A stretch of DNA of 33,540 nt from Caryophanales bacterium UBA6331 (lineage in GTDB: Bacteria; Bacillota_I; Bacilli_A; RF39; UBA660): the NCBI GenBank assembly GCA_002438065.1, contig DJSP01000024.1, positions 1-33,540 on the forward strand, written 5' to 3'. The translations under genes were made by a program, and so were the position numbers. Below, one piece after another: positions 16,171 to 24,155 of the stretch. The first letter of the stretch is position 1; each line of letters opens with the position of its first letter. The notes under the pieces were generated by a model, which searched no databases, was not told the origin of the DNA, and saw nothing but the letters and a program-made list of their open reading frames with translations.

Positions 16171-16896
16171 ATGAAAGGAATCTTAGGACGTAAAGTCGGT
16201 ATGACCGAAGTATTTACGAAAGATGGAAAAATTATTCCTGTTACTGTAATTAGTACTGAACCTAATAAAGTAATGCAAGTTAAAACAACTGCTACTGATG
16301 GTTATGAAGCCATTCAATTAGGTATTTCTGATAAAAAAGAAAAAAATGCTACTAAAGCAGAAATAGGACATGCTAAAAAGGCTGGTTCTGCACCTAAGCG
16401 CTTCTTAAAAGAGATTAGAGTATCTAATGCTAGCGAATATCAAGTTGGAAGCGAAATTAAAGCAGATATATTTGAAGTAGGACAAAAAGTTGATGTTACT
16501 GGAACAAGTAAGGGACATGGTTTTACTGGTGTTATTGTTAGAAATAATCAATCAGAAGGACCTAAAACTCACGGTTCAAGATATCATAGAAGACCTGGTT
16601 CAATGGGTACAATGAGACCAATGAGAGTTTTAAAGGGTAAAGTATTATCAGGACATATGGGTGTTGATACAATTACTGTTCAAAACTTAAGCATTGTAGA
16701 TGTTAATTTAGAAGACAATTATATTTTAGTAAGTGGTAATGTACCAGGTGCTAAAAAATCATTAGTTGTAATTAGAGAAGCCGTTAAAGGTGGAAAGAAA
16801 GGTACTTTTGATTTAGTTTCTTATGAAACTGAAGAAAATGTTACACTTGATGCCCCTGTTACAGAAGAAACTGTTACAACCGAGGAAGTAAAGTAG
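16171..16896 (+). CDS. rplC: Ribosomal protein L3
   Basis: Early-assembly large-subunit protein whose loop reaches the peptidyl transferase centre. It starts MKGILGRKVGMTEVF and contains the L3 signature GHGFTGVIVRNNQSEGPKTHGS (in parts) and HRRPGSMG. The ATG at 16171 is chosen over one at 16156, because tggagg lies between them and homologues start with KGILG. At 241 aa it is ~30 residues longer than usual owing to an acidic, Thr/Val/Glu-rich tail (ETEENVTLDAPVTEETVTTE...), not part of the known fold. Confidence 0.97.
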   Translation: MKGILGRKVGMTEVFTKDGKIIPVTVISTEPNKVMQVKTTATDGYEAIQLGISDKKEKNATKAEIGHAKKAGSAPKRFLKEIRVSNASEYQVGSEIKADIFEVGQKVDVTGTSKGHGFTGVIVRNNQSEGPKTHGSRYHRRPGSMGTMRPMRVLKGKVLSGHMGVDTITVQNLSIVDVNLEDNYILVSGNVPGAKKSLVVIREAVKGGKKGTFDLVSYETEENVTLDAPVTEETVTTEEVK

Positions 16897-16905
16897 GTGT
16901 TATAG

Positions 16906-17529
16906 ATGGCAAAAGTAGATATTATTAACCTTAATGGTGAAAAAGTAAAAGATATTAAATTAAACGATGCTATATATAATATAGAAAGTAATGAAGTTGT
17001 TGTTAAAAAGGCTTTAGACTTACAACTAGCTTCATTAAGACAAGGAACACATAAAACTAAAACTAGAGCAGAAGTTTCTGGTGGTGGTAGAAAACCATAC
17101 AAACAAAAAGGAACTGGTAATGCTCGTCAAGGTTCTACACGTGCTCCACATTATAGACATGGTGGTGTAGCATTTGGAGTTACTCCAAGAGATTACACTT
17201 TCAAAATGAATAAGAAAGAAAGAGTTTTAGCTTTAAGAAGTGTATTATCAATGAAGGCTAAAGAAAATAATATTAAAGTTATTGATTCTCTAACTGTTGA
17301 ATTTCTTAAAACTAAAGATTTAAAAAATATGCTTTCTAATTTAGGATTAAATGGTAAAACATTATTTATTACTTCAAATGATGCTGAAAACTTATATTTA
17401 GCTTCAAGAAACTTAAATAATGTTGGTGTGTTATTAACAAGTGAACTAAATGTTTATGATATGTTACATGCTGATACTATTGTTTTAGATGAAGAAGCTG
17501 TAAAACAAATAGAGGAGGTGCTTAAATAA
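16906..17529 (+). CDS. rplD: Ribosomal protein L4
   Basis: Large-subunit protein lining the exit tunnel; in some bacteria also the translational/transcriptional repressor of this operon. The 207-aa product carries the L4 core TKTRAEVSGGGRKPYKQKGTG and GNARQGSTRAPHYRHGGVAFG, which is the extended tunnel loop, followed by the globular C-terminal part ending EEAVKQIEEVLK. The ribosome binding site is weak (taggtg). Its last codons supply the strong aggaggtg site for rplW, with which it overlaps by one base. Confidence 0.97.
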   Translation: MAKVDIINLNGEKVKDIKLNDAIYNIESNEVVVKKALDLQLASLRQGTHKTKTRAEVSGGGRKPYKQKGTGNARQGSTRAPHYRHGGVAFGVTPRDYTFKMNKKERVLALRSVLSMKAKENNIKVIDSLTVEFLKTKDLKNMLSNLGLNGKTLFITSNDAENLYLASRNLNNVGVLLTSELNVYDMLHADTIVLDEEAVKQIEEVLK

Positions 17530-17798
17530 TGAAATCTGATATTATTTATTCACCAGTTATTACTGAAAAAACAACTGCCTTAAAGGCACAAAATGTTTAT
17601 GTATTTAAAGTAGCTAAAGATGCTAATAAATTACAAATTAAAGATGCTATTGAAAGCACATTTAAAGTTAAAGTTGTTAGTGTTAATACATTAAATACTA
17701 AACCTAAGAAAAAAAGAGTTGGAAGATACTCTGGATTTAGAAAAACTTATAAGAAAGCTATCGTAAAACTTGCTGACGGTAGTTCTATAGAAATGTAG
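17529..17798 (+). CDS. rplW: Ribosomal protein L23
   Basis: Large-subunit protein at the tunnel exit, docking site for SRP and trigger factor. The 89-aa product has the usual bacterial length with SPVITEKTTALKA near the N-terminus, YVFKVAKDANKLQIKDAIE, and NTKPKKKRVGRYSGFRKTYKKAIV in the C-terminal half. The start codon overlaps the rplD stop (taATG), and agaggaggtg just upstream is the best Shine-Dalgarno match in this part of the operon. Confidence 0.97.
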   Translation: MKSDIIYSPVITEKTTALKAQNVYVFKVAKDANKLQIKDAIESTFKVKVVSVNTLNTKPKKKRVGRYSGFRKTYKKAIVKLADGSSIEM

Positions 17799-17806
17799 GT
17801 GTTTTT

Positions 17807-18637
17807 ATGGGAATTAGAAAATATAAACCAACAACTAATGGTTTAAGAGGTATGAGTACATTAACAAATACTGAGATTACTGCTACTACTCCTGAAAAGA
17901 GTTTACTTGTTAGTAAATCTAAAACTGGTGGTAGAAATAACCAAGGTAAAACTACTGTTAGAGATATCGGTGGCGGAGCTAAGAGAAAATATCGTTTAAT
18001 TGATTTTAAAAGAGATAAATTTGATATTCCTGCTAGAGTTACTACAATTGAATATGATCCAAACAGAACAGCAAATATTGCTCTATTAACTTATAAAGAT
18101 GGTGAAAAGAGATATATTATTGCTCCTAAGGGATTAGAAGTTGGTAGTATCGTTGTATCAAGCAAAACAGCTGATATTAAAGTTGGTAATACATTACCAC
18201 TTGAAGCAATTCCTGTTGGTACAGTAATTCACAATGTTGAATTAAAACCTGGTAAAGGTGCTGAACTTGCGAGAAGTGCTGGTGCATCTGCTCAAATTCT
18301 TGGTAGAGAAGGAAAATATGTTTTAATCAGATTACAATCTGGTGAAACTAGAAAAGTTTTAGGTAGTTGTCTTGCAACTGTTGGTGTAGTTGGTAATGAA
18401 GATTACGAATTAGTTAACATTGGTAAGGCTGGTAGATCACGTCATATGGGAATTAGACCTCATAACCGTGGATCTGTTATGAACCCTAACGACCATCCAC
18501 ATGGTGGTGGTGAAGGTAGAACACCTGTTGGTAGAAAAGGGCCTGTTACTCCTTGGGGTAAACCTGCTCTTGGATATAAAACTCGTAAAAATAAGAAAGC
18601 TTCTAGCAAGTTAATTGTTAGTAGAAAGACTAAATAG
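17807..18637 (+). CDS. rplB: Ribosomal protein L2
   Basis: Highly conserved large-subunit protein needed for subunit association and peptidyl transferase activity. 276 aa, normal length. Signatures: GRNNQGKTTVRDIGGGAKRKYR (in parts), KPGKGAELARSAGASAQILGREG, and the C-terminal NPNDHPHGGGEGRTPVGRKGP containing the functionally important His of the GGGEGR loop. A modest taggtg serves as the ribosome binding site. Confidence 0.98.
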   Translation: MGIRKYKPTTNGLRGMSTLTNTEITATTPEKSLLVSKSKTGGRNNQGKTTVRDIGGGAKRKYRLIDFKRDKFDIPARVTTIEYDPNRTANIALLTYKDGEKRYIIAPKGLEVGSIVVSSKTADIKVGNTLPLEAIPVGTVIHNVELKPGKGAELARSAGASAQILGREGKYVLIRLQSGETRKVLGSCLATVGVVGNEDYELVNIGKAGRSRHMGIRPHNRGSVMNPNDHPHGGGEGRTPVGRKGPVTPWGKPALGYKTRKNKKASSKLIVSRKTK

Positions 18638-18647
18638 GAGGATATAG

Positions 18648-18911
18648 ATGGCAAGAAGTTTAAAAAAAGGACCTTTCATTGATAAGAGTCTTATGAATAA
18701 AATTAAAAAATTAAATGAAGCAAACAAAAAAGAAGTTGTTAAAACTTGGTCTCGTCGTTCAACTATCTTCCCTGATTTCATTGGACATACAATTGCTGTT
18801 CATAATGGAAGAGAATTTATACCAGTTTATATAACTGAAGAAATGGTTGGTCATAAATTAGGTGAATTTGCATTAACTCGTAAATTTACTGGCCATGCTG
18901 GAAATAAGTAG
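18648..18911 (+). CDS. rpsS: Ribosomal protein S19
   Basis: Small-subunit head protein that forms a complex with S13 and contacts the A-site tRNA region. The 87-aa product has the canonical start MARSLKKGPFIDKSLM and the signature TWSRRSTIFPDFIGHTIAVHNG, followed by MVGHKLGEFALTRKF. A strong taggagg precedes the ATG. Confidence 0.98.
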   Translation: MARSLKKGPFIDKSLMNKIKKLNEANKKEVVKTWSRRSTIFPDFIGHTIAVHNGREFIPVYITEEMVGHKLGEFALTRKFTGHAGNK

Positions 18912-18920
18912 GAGGATTAG

Positions 18921-19262
18921 ATGGAAGCTTATGCAATGCATAAAATGGCTATCGTAGCACCTCGTAAAGCAAGAATGACTCTTGATTTAATAAGAGGAAA
19001 ATCTGTTAAAGATGCTAGAGCTATTTTAAATAATACTAATACTAAATCAAGTAGATTAATCTTAAAAGTTTTAAATTCTGCTACAGCAAACGCTGTTAAC
19101 AATTTAAACTTAAAAGAAGATGAATTATTTGTATCTGAATGCTTTATTAATCCGGGACCTGTTTTAAAGAGAATTAAATTTGGTTCAAGAACTAAAGTTG
19201 ACAGAAGAGATAAAAGAACAAGTCATATAACTGTTAAAGTTAGTGACGGAAAGGAGGCATAA
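18921..19262 (+). CDS. rplV: Ribosomal protein L22
   Basis: Large-subunit protein whose beta hairpin lines the exit tunnel and is a site of macrolide resistance mutations. 113 aa. Visible signatures are APRKARMTLDLIRGKSVKDA, NSATANAVNNLNLKEDELFV and the C-terminal hairpin GPVLKRIKFGSRTKVDRRDKRTSHITV (in parts). aggagg precedes the ATG. Confidence 0.97.
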   Translation: MEAYAMHKMAIVAPRKARMTLDLIRGKSVKDARAILNNTNTKSSRLILKVLNSATANAVNNLNLKEDELFVSECFINPGPVLKRIKFGSRTKVDRRDKRTSHITVKVSDGKEA

Positions 19263-19265
19263 TTA

Positions 19266-19931
19266 ATGGGACAAAAAGTAAATCCTAATGGATTAAGACT
19301 AGGTGTTAATAAAGATTGGCAATCTAAATGGTATGCTAAAAAGGATTATGCCACAAAATTAAATAATGATTTAAAATTAAGAGATTTCTTAGCTGGATAC
19401 TTAAAAGATGCTGCTGTTGCAGGTATTATTATTGAAAGAAAACCTAAGAGAAATGAAATTAAAATTCGTACTGCTAAACCAGGAGTTATCATTGGTAGAG
19501 GCGGAGAAGATATTGAAAAACTAAGAAAAGAAATCAAAAAAACTATTGGTGAAGATTTCTATGTAACAATAGTTGAAGAAAAGAATCCTAATCTTAGTGC
19601 TCAAATCGTTGCTGATACAATTGCTAAACAAATCGAAAATAGAGCAAACTTCAGAACAGTTCAAAAACAAGCTATCAAAAATGTTATGAAGGCTGGAGCT
19701 GTTGGAGTTAAAACTGCTGTTTCTGGACGTTTAGGCGGTGCTGAAATGGCTCGTACTGAAGGTTATACTGAAGGTACTGTTCCACTACATACTATTAGAG
19801 CTGATATTGATTATGCAACATCTACTGCTCCTACAACTTATGGTAAAATTGGTGTAAAAGTATGGATTTATAAGGGAGAAATTCTTCCAAGTAAGAAGAA
19901 AAATGGAGGCGATAACAATGTTAATGCCTAA
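19266..19931 (+). CDS. rpsC: Ribosomal protein S3
   Basis: Small-subunit protein at the mRNA entry channel with helicase function together with S4/S5. It starts MGQKVNPNGLRLGV, has the KH-domain motif PGVIIGRGGEDIEKLRKEI at about 75-95, and the C-terminal signature GRLGGAEMARTEGYTEGTVPLHTIRA (in parts) and YGKIGVKVWIYKGE. 221 aa. The end overlaps the rplP start by 14 bases. aaaggaggc precedes the start. Confidence 0.98.
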   Translation: MGQKVNPNGLRLGVNKDWQSKWYAKKDYATKLNNDLKLRDFLAGYLKDAAVAGIIIERKPKRNEIKIRTAKPGVIIGRGGEDIEKLRKEIKKTIGEDFYVTIVEEKNPNLSAQIVADTIAKQIENRANFRTVQKQAIKNVMKAGAVGVKTAVSGRLGGAEMARTEGYTEGTVPLHTIRADIDYATSTAPTTYGKIGVKVWIYKGEILPSKKKNGGDNNVNA

Positions 19932-20346
19932 AAGAGTTAAATATCGTAAACCTCACAGAGTTAGTTATGAAGGACATTCTAAAGGAAACCTTACATTAAC
20001 TAATGGTGAATATGGTCTAATGGCCAAAGAAGGTGGATATGTTAATGCTAAACAAATCGAAGCTGCTCGTATTGCGATGACTCGTTATATGAAACGTGGT
20101 GGAAAAGTTTGGATTAACATCTTCCCACAACTAGCTCGTACTCAAAAACCTTTAGAAACTCGTCAAGGTACTGGTAAAGGTGACGTAAAAGAATGGGTTG
20201 CAGTTGTAAAAGAAGGAAAAATTATGTTTGAAATTGCTGGTGTAGATGAAGCTACTGCAAGAGAAGCTTTAAGACTTGCATCACATAAGATTTCTGTTAA
20301 AACTAAATTTGTTATGAAGGAAGGGGTTAAAAATAATGAAAACTAG
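19918..20346 (+). CDS. rplP: Ribosomal protein L16
   Basis: Large-subunit protein near the A-site tRNA elbow. 142 aa, starting MLMPKRVKYRKPHRVS. The ATG at 19918 is chosen because ggaggc lies 8 bases upstream; the ATG at 19903 would consume that site, and one at 19924 is also possible. Conserved parts: RGGKVWINIFPQLARTQKPLETRQGTGKG (quoted here in name only as WINIFP and RQGTGKG) and EALRLASHKISVKTKFV. It overlaps the ends of both neighbours. Confidence 0.97.
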   Translation: MLMPKRVKYRKPHRVSYEGHSKGNLTLTNGEYGLMAKEGGYVNAKQIEAARIAMTRYMKRGGKVWINIFPQLARTQKPLETRQGTGKGDVKEWVAVVKEGKIMFEIAGVDEATAREALRLASHKISVKTKFVMKEGVKNNEN

Positions 20347-20533
20347 TGATATTCGTAAAATGTCTAAAGAAGAAATTGAAAAACAAATCGTTAAGACAAA
20401 AGAAGAATTATTTGATTTAAGAATGAAAAAAGCTACAGGAACATTAGACAAACCTCATAGAATTCATGAATTAAGAAAAGATGTAGCTAGAATGAAAACT
20501 ATATTAACTGAAATGGATGGGAGTGAAAACTAA
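20336..20533 (+). CDS. rpmC: Ribosomal protein L29
   Basis: Small two-helix protein next to L23 at the tunnel exit. 65 aa with the expected helical hairpin: KEEIEKQIVKTKEELFDLRM, a turn at TGTLDKPHRI, then HELRKDVARMKTILTEM. It overlaps rplP by 11 bases and rpsQ by one base, so translation of the three is probably coupled. Confidence 0.96.
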   Translation: MKTSDIRKMSKEEIEKQIVKTKEELFDLRMKKATGTLDKPHRIHELRKDVARMKTILTEMDGSEN

Positions 20534-20790
20534 TGGAAAATAAAAGAGCTGAATTAATAGGAAAAGTTGTAAGTAATGTTAATGATAAAACTATTACAGT
20601 ATTAGTTGAAACTTATCGTAGAGACCCATTATATAAAAAGAGAGTAAAATATTCTAAGAAATATGCTGCTCATGATGAAGCTAATAAAGCTAAAGTTGGA
20701 GACACAGTAAGAATTGCTCAAACTAGACCTTTATCTAAAACTAAAAGATATGAACTAGTAGAAGTTATTCAAGATGCTGTTGTTCTATAG
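20533..20790 (+). CDS. rpsQ: Ribosomal protein S17
   Basis: OB-fold primary 16S rRNA-binding protein. 85 aa; shows ELIGKVVSNVNDKTITVLVE, the ribosomal motif DPLYKKRVKYSKKYAAHDE, and GDTVRIAQTRPLSKTKRYEL, which contains the S17 signature. The start overlaps the rpmC stop, and gatgggag upstream serves as the ribosome binding site. Confidence 0.97.
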   Translation: MENKRAELIGKVVSNVNDKTITVLVETYRRDPLYKKRVKYSKKYAAHDEANKAKVGDTVRIAQTRPLSKTKRYELVEVIQDAVVL

Positions 20791-20802
20791 GAGGTTTTTA
20801 AT

Positions 20803-21171
20803 ATGTTAATGCAACAAAGTAAATTAAAGGTTGCTGACAACTCTGGTGCTCGTGAAGTTATGATTATTAGAGTACTAGGTGGAAGCAAACGTGTTTATGG
20901 TAATATTGGTGATGTTGTTGTTGGAACTGTTAAAAAAGCAATTCCTAACAGTAATGTTAAAGAAGGAAAAGTTGTTAAAGCCGTTATTGTTAGATCTAGA
21001 CAAGGAGTTAGAAGAGATGATGGTAGTTATATCAAATTTAATGACAATGCTTGTGTATTAATTAAAGATGATAAATCACCTATCGGAACTCGTGTATTAG
21101 GACCAGTTGCTCGTGAATTACGTGATAAAGAATTTAATAAGATCGTTTCACTTGCTCCTGAGGTATTATAG
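20803..21171 (+). CDS. rplN: Ribosomal protein L14
   Basis: Large-subunit protein at the subunit interface, also the binding site for the silencing factor RsfS. 122 aa with the conserved start MLMQQSKLKVADNSGAREVM, the signature VVGTVKKAIPNSNVKEGKVV and the C-terminal PIGTRVLGPVARELRDK. taggaggttt precedes the start. An overlapping 60-codon frame at 20879-21061 is a shadow. Confidence 0.98.
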   Translation: MLMQQSKLKVADNSGAREVMIIRVLGGSKRVYGNIGDVVVGTVKKAIPNSNVKEGKVVKAVIVRSRQGVRRDDGSYIKFNDNACVLIKDDKSPIGTRVLGPVARELRDKEFNKIVSLAPEVL

Positions 21172-21179
21172 GAGGGTAT

Positions 21180-21482
21180 ATGAAAGTTAAAGTTGGAGAT
21201 AATGTTAAAGTACTTACTGGAAAAGATAAAGGTAAGGAAGGAAAAGTATTATATACTTTAAGAAAAAAAGACCGTGTAGTTGTTGAAGGCGTAAATATTG
21301 TTAAAAAACATATGAAACCATCAAGAATGAATGAAACTGGTGGAATATTAGAAGTTGAAAATTCTATTCATGTATCTAATGTAAAAGTGTTAACAGCTAA
21401 AGAAAATAAAAAAACAAAAGAAGTTAAAGAAGTAAAAACTGAAAAGAAAGCTACTAAAAAGAAGGGCACAGGTGATAAATAA
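21180..21482 (+). CDS. rplX: Ribosomal protein L24
   Basis: Assembly initiator of the large subunit with an N-terminal KOW motif (VKVGDNVKVLTGKDKGKEGK). RVVVEGVNIVKKHMKPSRMNETGG (split at NIVKKHMKPS) is typical. At 100 aa it has a lysine-rich low-complexity tail (ENKKTKEVKEVKTEKKATKK) that replaces the usual short C-terminus. A 19-base stretch of that tail (21427-21445) is identical to one in the rpsE extension. ATG follows gaggg. Confidence 0.96.
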   Translation: MKVKVGDNVKVLTGKDKGKEGKVLYTLRKKDRVVVEGVNIVKKHMKPSRMNETGGILEVENSIHVSNVKVLTAKENKKTKEVKEVKTEKKATKKKGTGDK

Positions 21483-22021
21483 TGAATTCATTAAAAGAAT
21501 TATATAATAAAGATATCAAACCAGCACTTAAAGAAAAATTTAATTATTCTTCAGTTATGGAAATTCCCAAATTAGAGAAAATTGTAGTTAATATTGGTGT
21601 TGGAGATGGATCTCATGATGATAAATTAATAGATGCTGCTAGATCTGATTTAGAAGCTATAACTGGACAACATGCAGTTATTACAAAAGCTAAAAAATCA
21701 ATTGCAGGATTTAAATTAAGAGAAGGACAAAGTATTGGAACTAAAGTAACATTACGTGGGGAAAATATGTATGTATTCTTAGAAAAATTAATTAAAATCG
21801 CTTTACCACGTGTAAGAGATTTTAGAGGTATATCACCAAAAGCTTTCGATGGTAGAGGAAATTATACTTTAGGAATTAAAGATCAATTAATTTTCCCAGA
21901 AATCGATTATGATAATGTAGTTAAATTAAGAGGTATGGATATTGTTTTTGTTACAACAGCAAAAACTAATGAAGAAGCTTTAGAATTATTAAAAGGCTTT
22001 GGACTTCCATTTAGAAAGTAG
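21482..22021 (+). CDS. rplE: Ribosomal protein L5
   Basis: 5S rRNA-binding protein of the central protuberance that contacts the P-site tRNA. 179 aa, normal length. Conserved parts include MEIPKLEKIVVNIGVGDGSHD, the L5 signature LREGQSIGTKVTLRGENMY, LPRVRDFRGISPKAFDGRGN and the C-terminal IVFVTTAKTNEEALELLKGF. The start overlaps the rplX stop by one base. Confidence 0.98.
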   Translation: MNSLKELYNKDIKPALKEKFNYSSVMEIPKLEKIVVNIGVGDGSHDDKLIDAARSDLEAITGQHAVITKAKKSIAGFKLREGQSIGTKVTLRGENMYVFLEKLIKIALPRVRDFRGISPKAFDGRGNYTLGIKDQLIFPEIDYDNVVKLRGMDIVFVTTAKTNEEALELLKGFGLPFRK

Positions 22022-22031
22022 GTAATGAGAG

Positions 22032-22217
22032 ATGGCAAAAACTAGTTTAAAAGTTAAAAATTCAAGAACTCCTAAATTTAAGGTTAGAGCATATACTCGT
22101 TGCGAAAGATGTGGAAGACCTCATGGAGTTTTACGTAAATTTGGATTATGTCGTATTTGCTTTAGAGAATTAGCAAATGAAGGTAAAATCCCAGGCGTAA
22201 AGAAATCAAGTTGGTAG
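22032..22217 (+). CDS. rpsN: Ribosomal protein S14, zinc-binding type Z
   Basis: 61-aa short form of S14 with a zinc ribbon: Cys24-x2-Cys27 and Cys40-x2-Cys43 (CERCGRPHG ... CRICFREL). This is the zinc-dependent paralogue; many bacteria carry a second, longer zinc-free version for zinc starvation, not seen in this window. It sits between L5 and S8 as usual for the spc operon of Firmicutes. Confidence 0.97.
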   Translation: MAKTSLKVKNSRTPKFKVRAYTRCERCGRPHGVLRKFGLCRICFRELANEGKIPGVKKSSW

Positions 22218-22231
22218 AAAGGAAGTAAATT

Positions 22232-22624
22232 ATGGTAAACGATACAATAGCTGATATGCTTACAAGAATTCGTAATGCAGGTCAAATGAAATATGCTAAT
22301 GTTGCAGTTTTAAATACTAAGATGACTAGAGAAATAGCTAGAATCTTAAAAGAAGAAGGCTATATCAATGATTATAGTAGTAATGAAGAAACTAAAATGT
22401 TAGATTTATCACTTAAATATGGTGAAAATAAAAAAGAAAGAGTTATTACTGGTTTAAAGAGAATTAGTAAACCTGGTCTTAGAGTTTATGCTAAACATGA
22501 TGAACTTCCAAGAGTACTTAACGGACTTGGTATTGCAATTATTTCTACAAGTAAAGGAATTATGACTGACAAAGAAGCAAGAAATGCTGGTCTAGGAGGA
22601 GAAGTACTTGCCTATATTTGGTAA
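22232..22624 (+). CDS. rpsH: Ribosomal protein S8
   Basis: Primary 16S rRNA-binding protein of the platform and, in enterobacteria, the autorepressor of the spc operon. 130 aa; begins MVNDTIADMLTRIRNAGQMK and ends with the conserved GIAIISTSKGIMTDKEARNAGLGGE (two parts) and VLAYIW. gaaaggaag precedes the ATG. Confidence 0.98.
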   Translation: MVNDTIADMLTRIRNAGQMKYANVAVLNTKMTREIARILKEEGYINDYSSNEETKMLDLSLKYGENKKERVITGLKRISKPGLRVYAKHDELPRVLNGLGIAIISTSKGIMTDKEARNAGLGGEVLAYIW

Positions 22625-22639
22625 GGAAAAACTGATATT

Positions 22640-23179
22640 ATGAGTAGAATAGGAAATAGAGTAATACATATTCCTTCTGATGTAATTGTTACATTAGATG
22701 GTAATAAAGTAACTGTTAAAGGACCTAAAGGTGAATTAACAGAAGAATTTAATAATTTAATCAGTATTAATATAGAAGATAATAAATTAACTTGTAAAAG
22801 AGCTAATGAAGAATTATTTACAAAATCAATTCATGGTACAACAAATGCTTTAATTGAAAATATGATTATTGGTGTATCTAAGGGATATACTGTTGAACTT
22901 GAAACTGTTGGTGTTGGATATAGATTCCAAGTGACTGGAAAACAAATTAATGTTTCAGCAGGATTTAGTCATCCAGTAGTTGTAGATATTCCTGAAGGAA
23001 TAACAGTTGAAGCACCATCAACTACTGAATTAAAATTAAGTGGAATTGATAAGCAAAAAGTAACTGAATTTGCGGCTAATATTCGTAAGATTAGAAAACC
23101 TGAGCCATATAAAGGAAAAGGTATTCGTTATAAAGGCGAAGTTATTAGACGTAAAGAAGGTAAGAAGGCTTCTAAGTAG
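22640..23179 (+). CDS. rplF: Ribosomal protein L6
   Basis: Large-subunit protein at the base of the L7/L12 stalk near the sarcin-ricin loop. 179 aa with two repeated domains; the start MSRIGNRVIHIPSDVIVTLD is typical, and the C-terminal signature is KPEPYKGKGIRYKGEVIRRK. The upstream site aaggaaaaactg is a weak Shine-Dalgarno match. Confidence 0.98.
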   Translation: MSRIGNRVIHIPSDVIVTLDGNKVTVKGPKGELTEEFNNLISINIEDNKLTCKRANEELFTKSIHGTTNALIENMIIGVSKGYTVELETVGVGYRFQVTGKQINVSAGFSHPVVVDIPEGITVEAPSTTELKLSGIDKQKVTEFAANIRKIRKPEPYKGKGIRYKGEVIRRKEGKKASK

Positions 23180-23187
23180 GAGGATTT

Positions 23188-23544
23188 ATGATAAAGAAAG
23201 AGTCAAGAAATGTATCTAGAGTTATGAGACATGAAAGAGTTCGTAAAAATGTTTTTGGAACTAAAGAAATGCCTAGACTTAATGTATTTAGATCAAATAA
23301 AGAAATTTATGCACAAATTATTGATGATGAAAGTCAAACTACTTTAGTTGCTTCATCAAGTGTAATGTTAAAATTATCTAATGGTGGAAACATTGAAGGT
23401 GCTGCCTTAGTTGGTGCTGATATAGCTAAAAAAGCTGTTAAAGCAGGAATTACTAAAGTAGTATTCGATAGAGGTGGATACCAATATCATGGCCGTGTAG
23501 AAGCTTTAGCAGATGCTGCTAGAGAAAACGGATTAGAGTTCTAG
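23188..23544 (+). CDS. rplR: Ribosomal protein L18
   Basis: 5S rRNA-binding protein of the central protuberance. 118 aa with RHERVRKNVFGTKEMPRLNV, FRSNKEIYAQIIDDESQTTL, and the conserved end VFDRGGYQYHGRVEALADAA followed by RENGLEF. taggaggatt lies 5-7 bases before the ATG. Confidence 0.98.
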   Translation: MIKKESRNVSRVMRHERVRKNVFGTKEMPRLNVFRSNKEIYAQIIDDESQTTLVASSSVMLKLSNGGNIEGAALVGADIAKKAVKAGITKVVFDRGGYQYHGRVEALADAARENGLEF

Positions 23545-23557
23545 AGGGAGGGAAATA

Positions 23558-24154
23558 ATGGAAGAAAATAAAGAAGTTATGACTACTGAAGAAGTAAAAA
23601 CTGAAAAAGTAGTTAGAGATAATAAAAACTTTAAAAATAATAAAAATAGAAAATCTAATAAAAACTTTGAACCAAAGAAAAAATTATTAGAAGAAAAAGT
23701 TATTTCTATCACTCGTGTAACTAAAGTTACTAAAGGTGGAAGACACTTTAGATTTGCTGCTACTATGGTAGTAGGTGATGGAAAAGGTTTAGTAGGAATT
23801 GGAACTGGAAAATCTATGGAAGTTCCAGAAGCTATCAAAAAAGGTATTCAAGCTGCTAATAAGAATTTAGTTAAAGTTGATATCGTTGATGGTAGAACTA
23901 TTTCACATGATCAAATTGGTAAATGTGGAAGAGCTAAAGTATTAATTAAACCTGCTAAAGAAGGTACTGGTATTATTGCTGGTGGTGCTGTTCGTGCAGT
24001 ACTTGAAATTGCTGGTGTTAAAGATATCGTATCTAAATCACTAGGAGCTAACACTCAAGTTAATGTTGCTAAAGCAACTTTAGAAGCATTAAAATCACAA
24101 AGATCAAAAGAACATATCGCTGAACTTCGTGGTAAGAAAGTTGAGGAGTTATAG
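23558..24154 (+). CDS. rpsE: Ribosomal protein S5 with N-terminal extension
   Basis: Small-subunit accuracy protein at the mRNA entry site. The core begins at about residue 45 (LLEEKVISITRVTKVTKGGR) and includes the S5 signature GRHFRFAATMVVGDGKGLVG and the C-terminal KAREGT-like AKEGTGIIAGGAVRAVLEIA. At 198 aa it is ~30 residues longer than usual; the extra N-terminus is Lys/Asn/Glu-rich low complexity (MTTEEVKTEKV, NKNFKNNKNRKSNKN). The ATG at 23558 has the only good site (agggaggg). The TAG stop sits one base before the rplO ATG. Confidence 0.97.
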   Translation: MEENKEVMTTEEVKTEKVVRDNKNFKNNKNRKSNKNFEPKKKLLEEKVISITRVTKVTKGGRHFRFAATMVVGDGKGLVGIGTGKSMEVPEAIKKGIQAANKNLVKVDIVDGRTISHDQIGKCGRAKVLIKPAKEGTGIIAGGAVRAVLEIAGVKDIVSKSLGANTQVNVAKATLEALKSQRSKEHIAELRGKKVEEL

Positions 24155-24155
24155 T

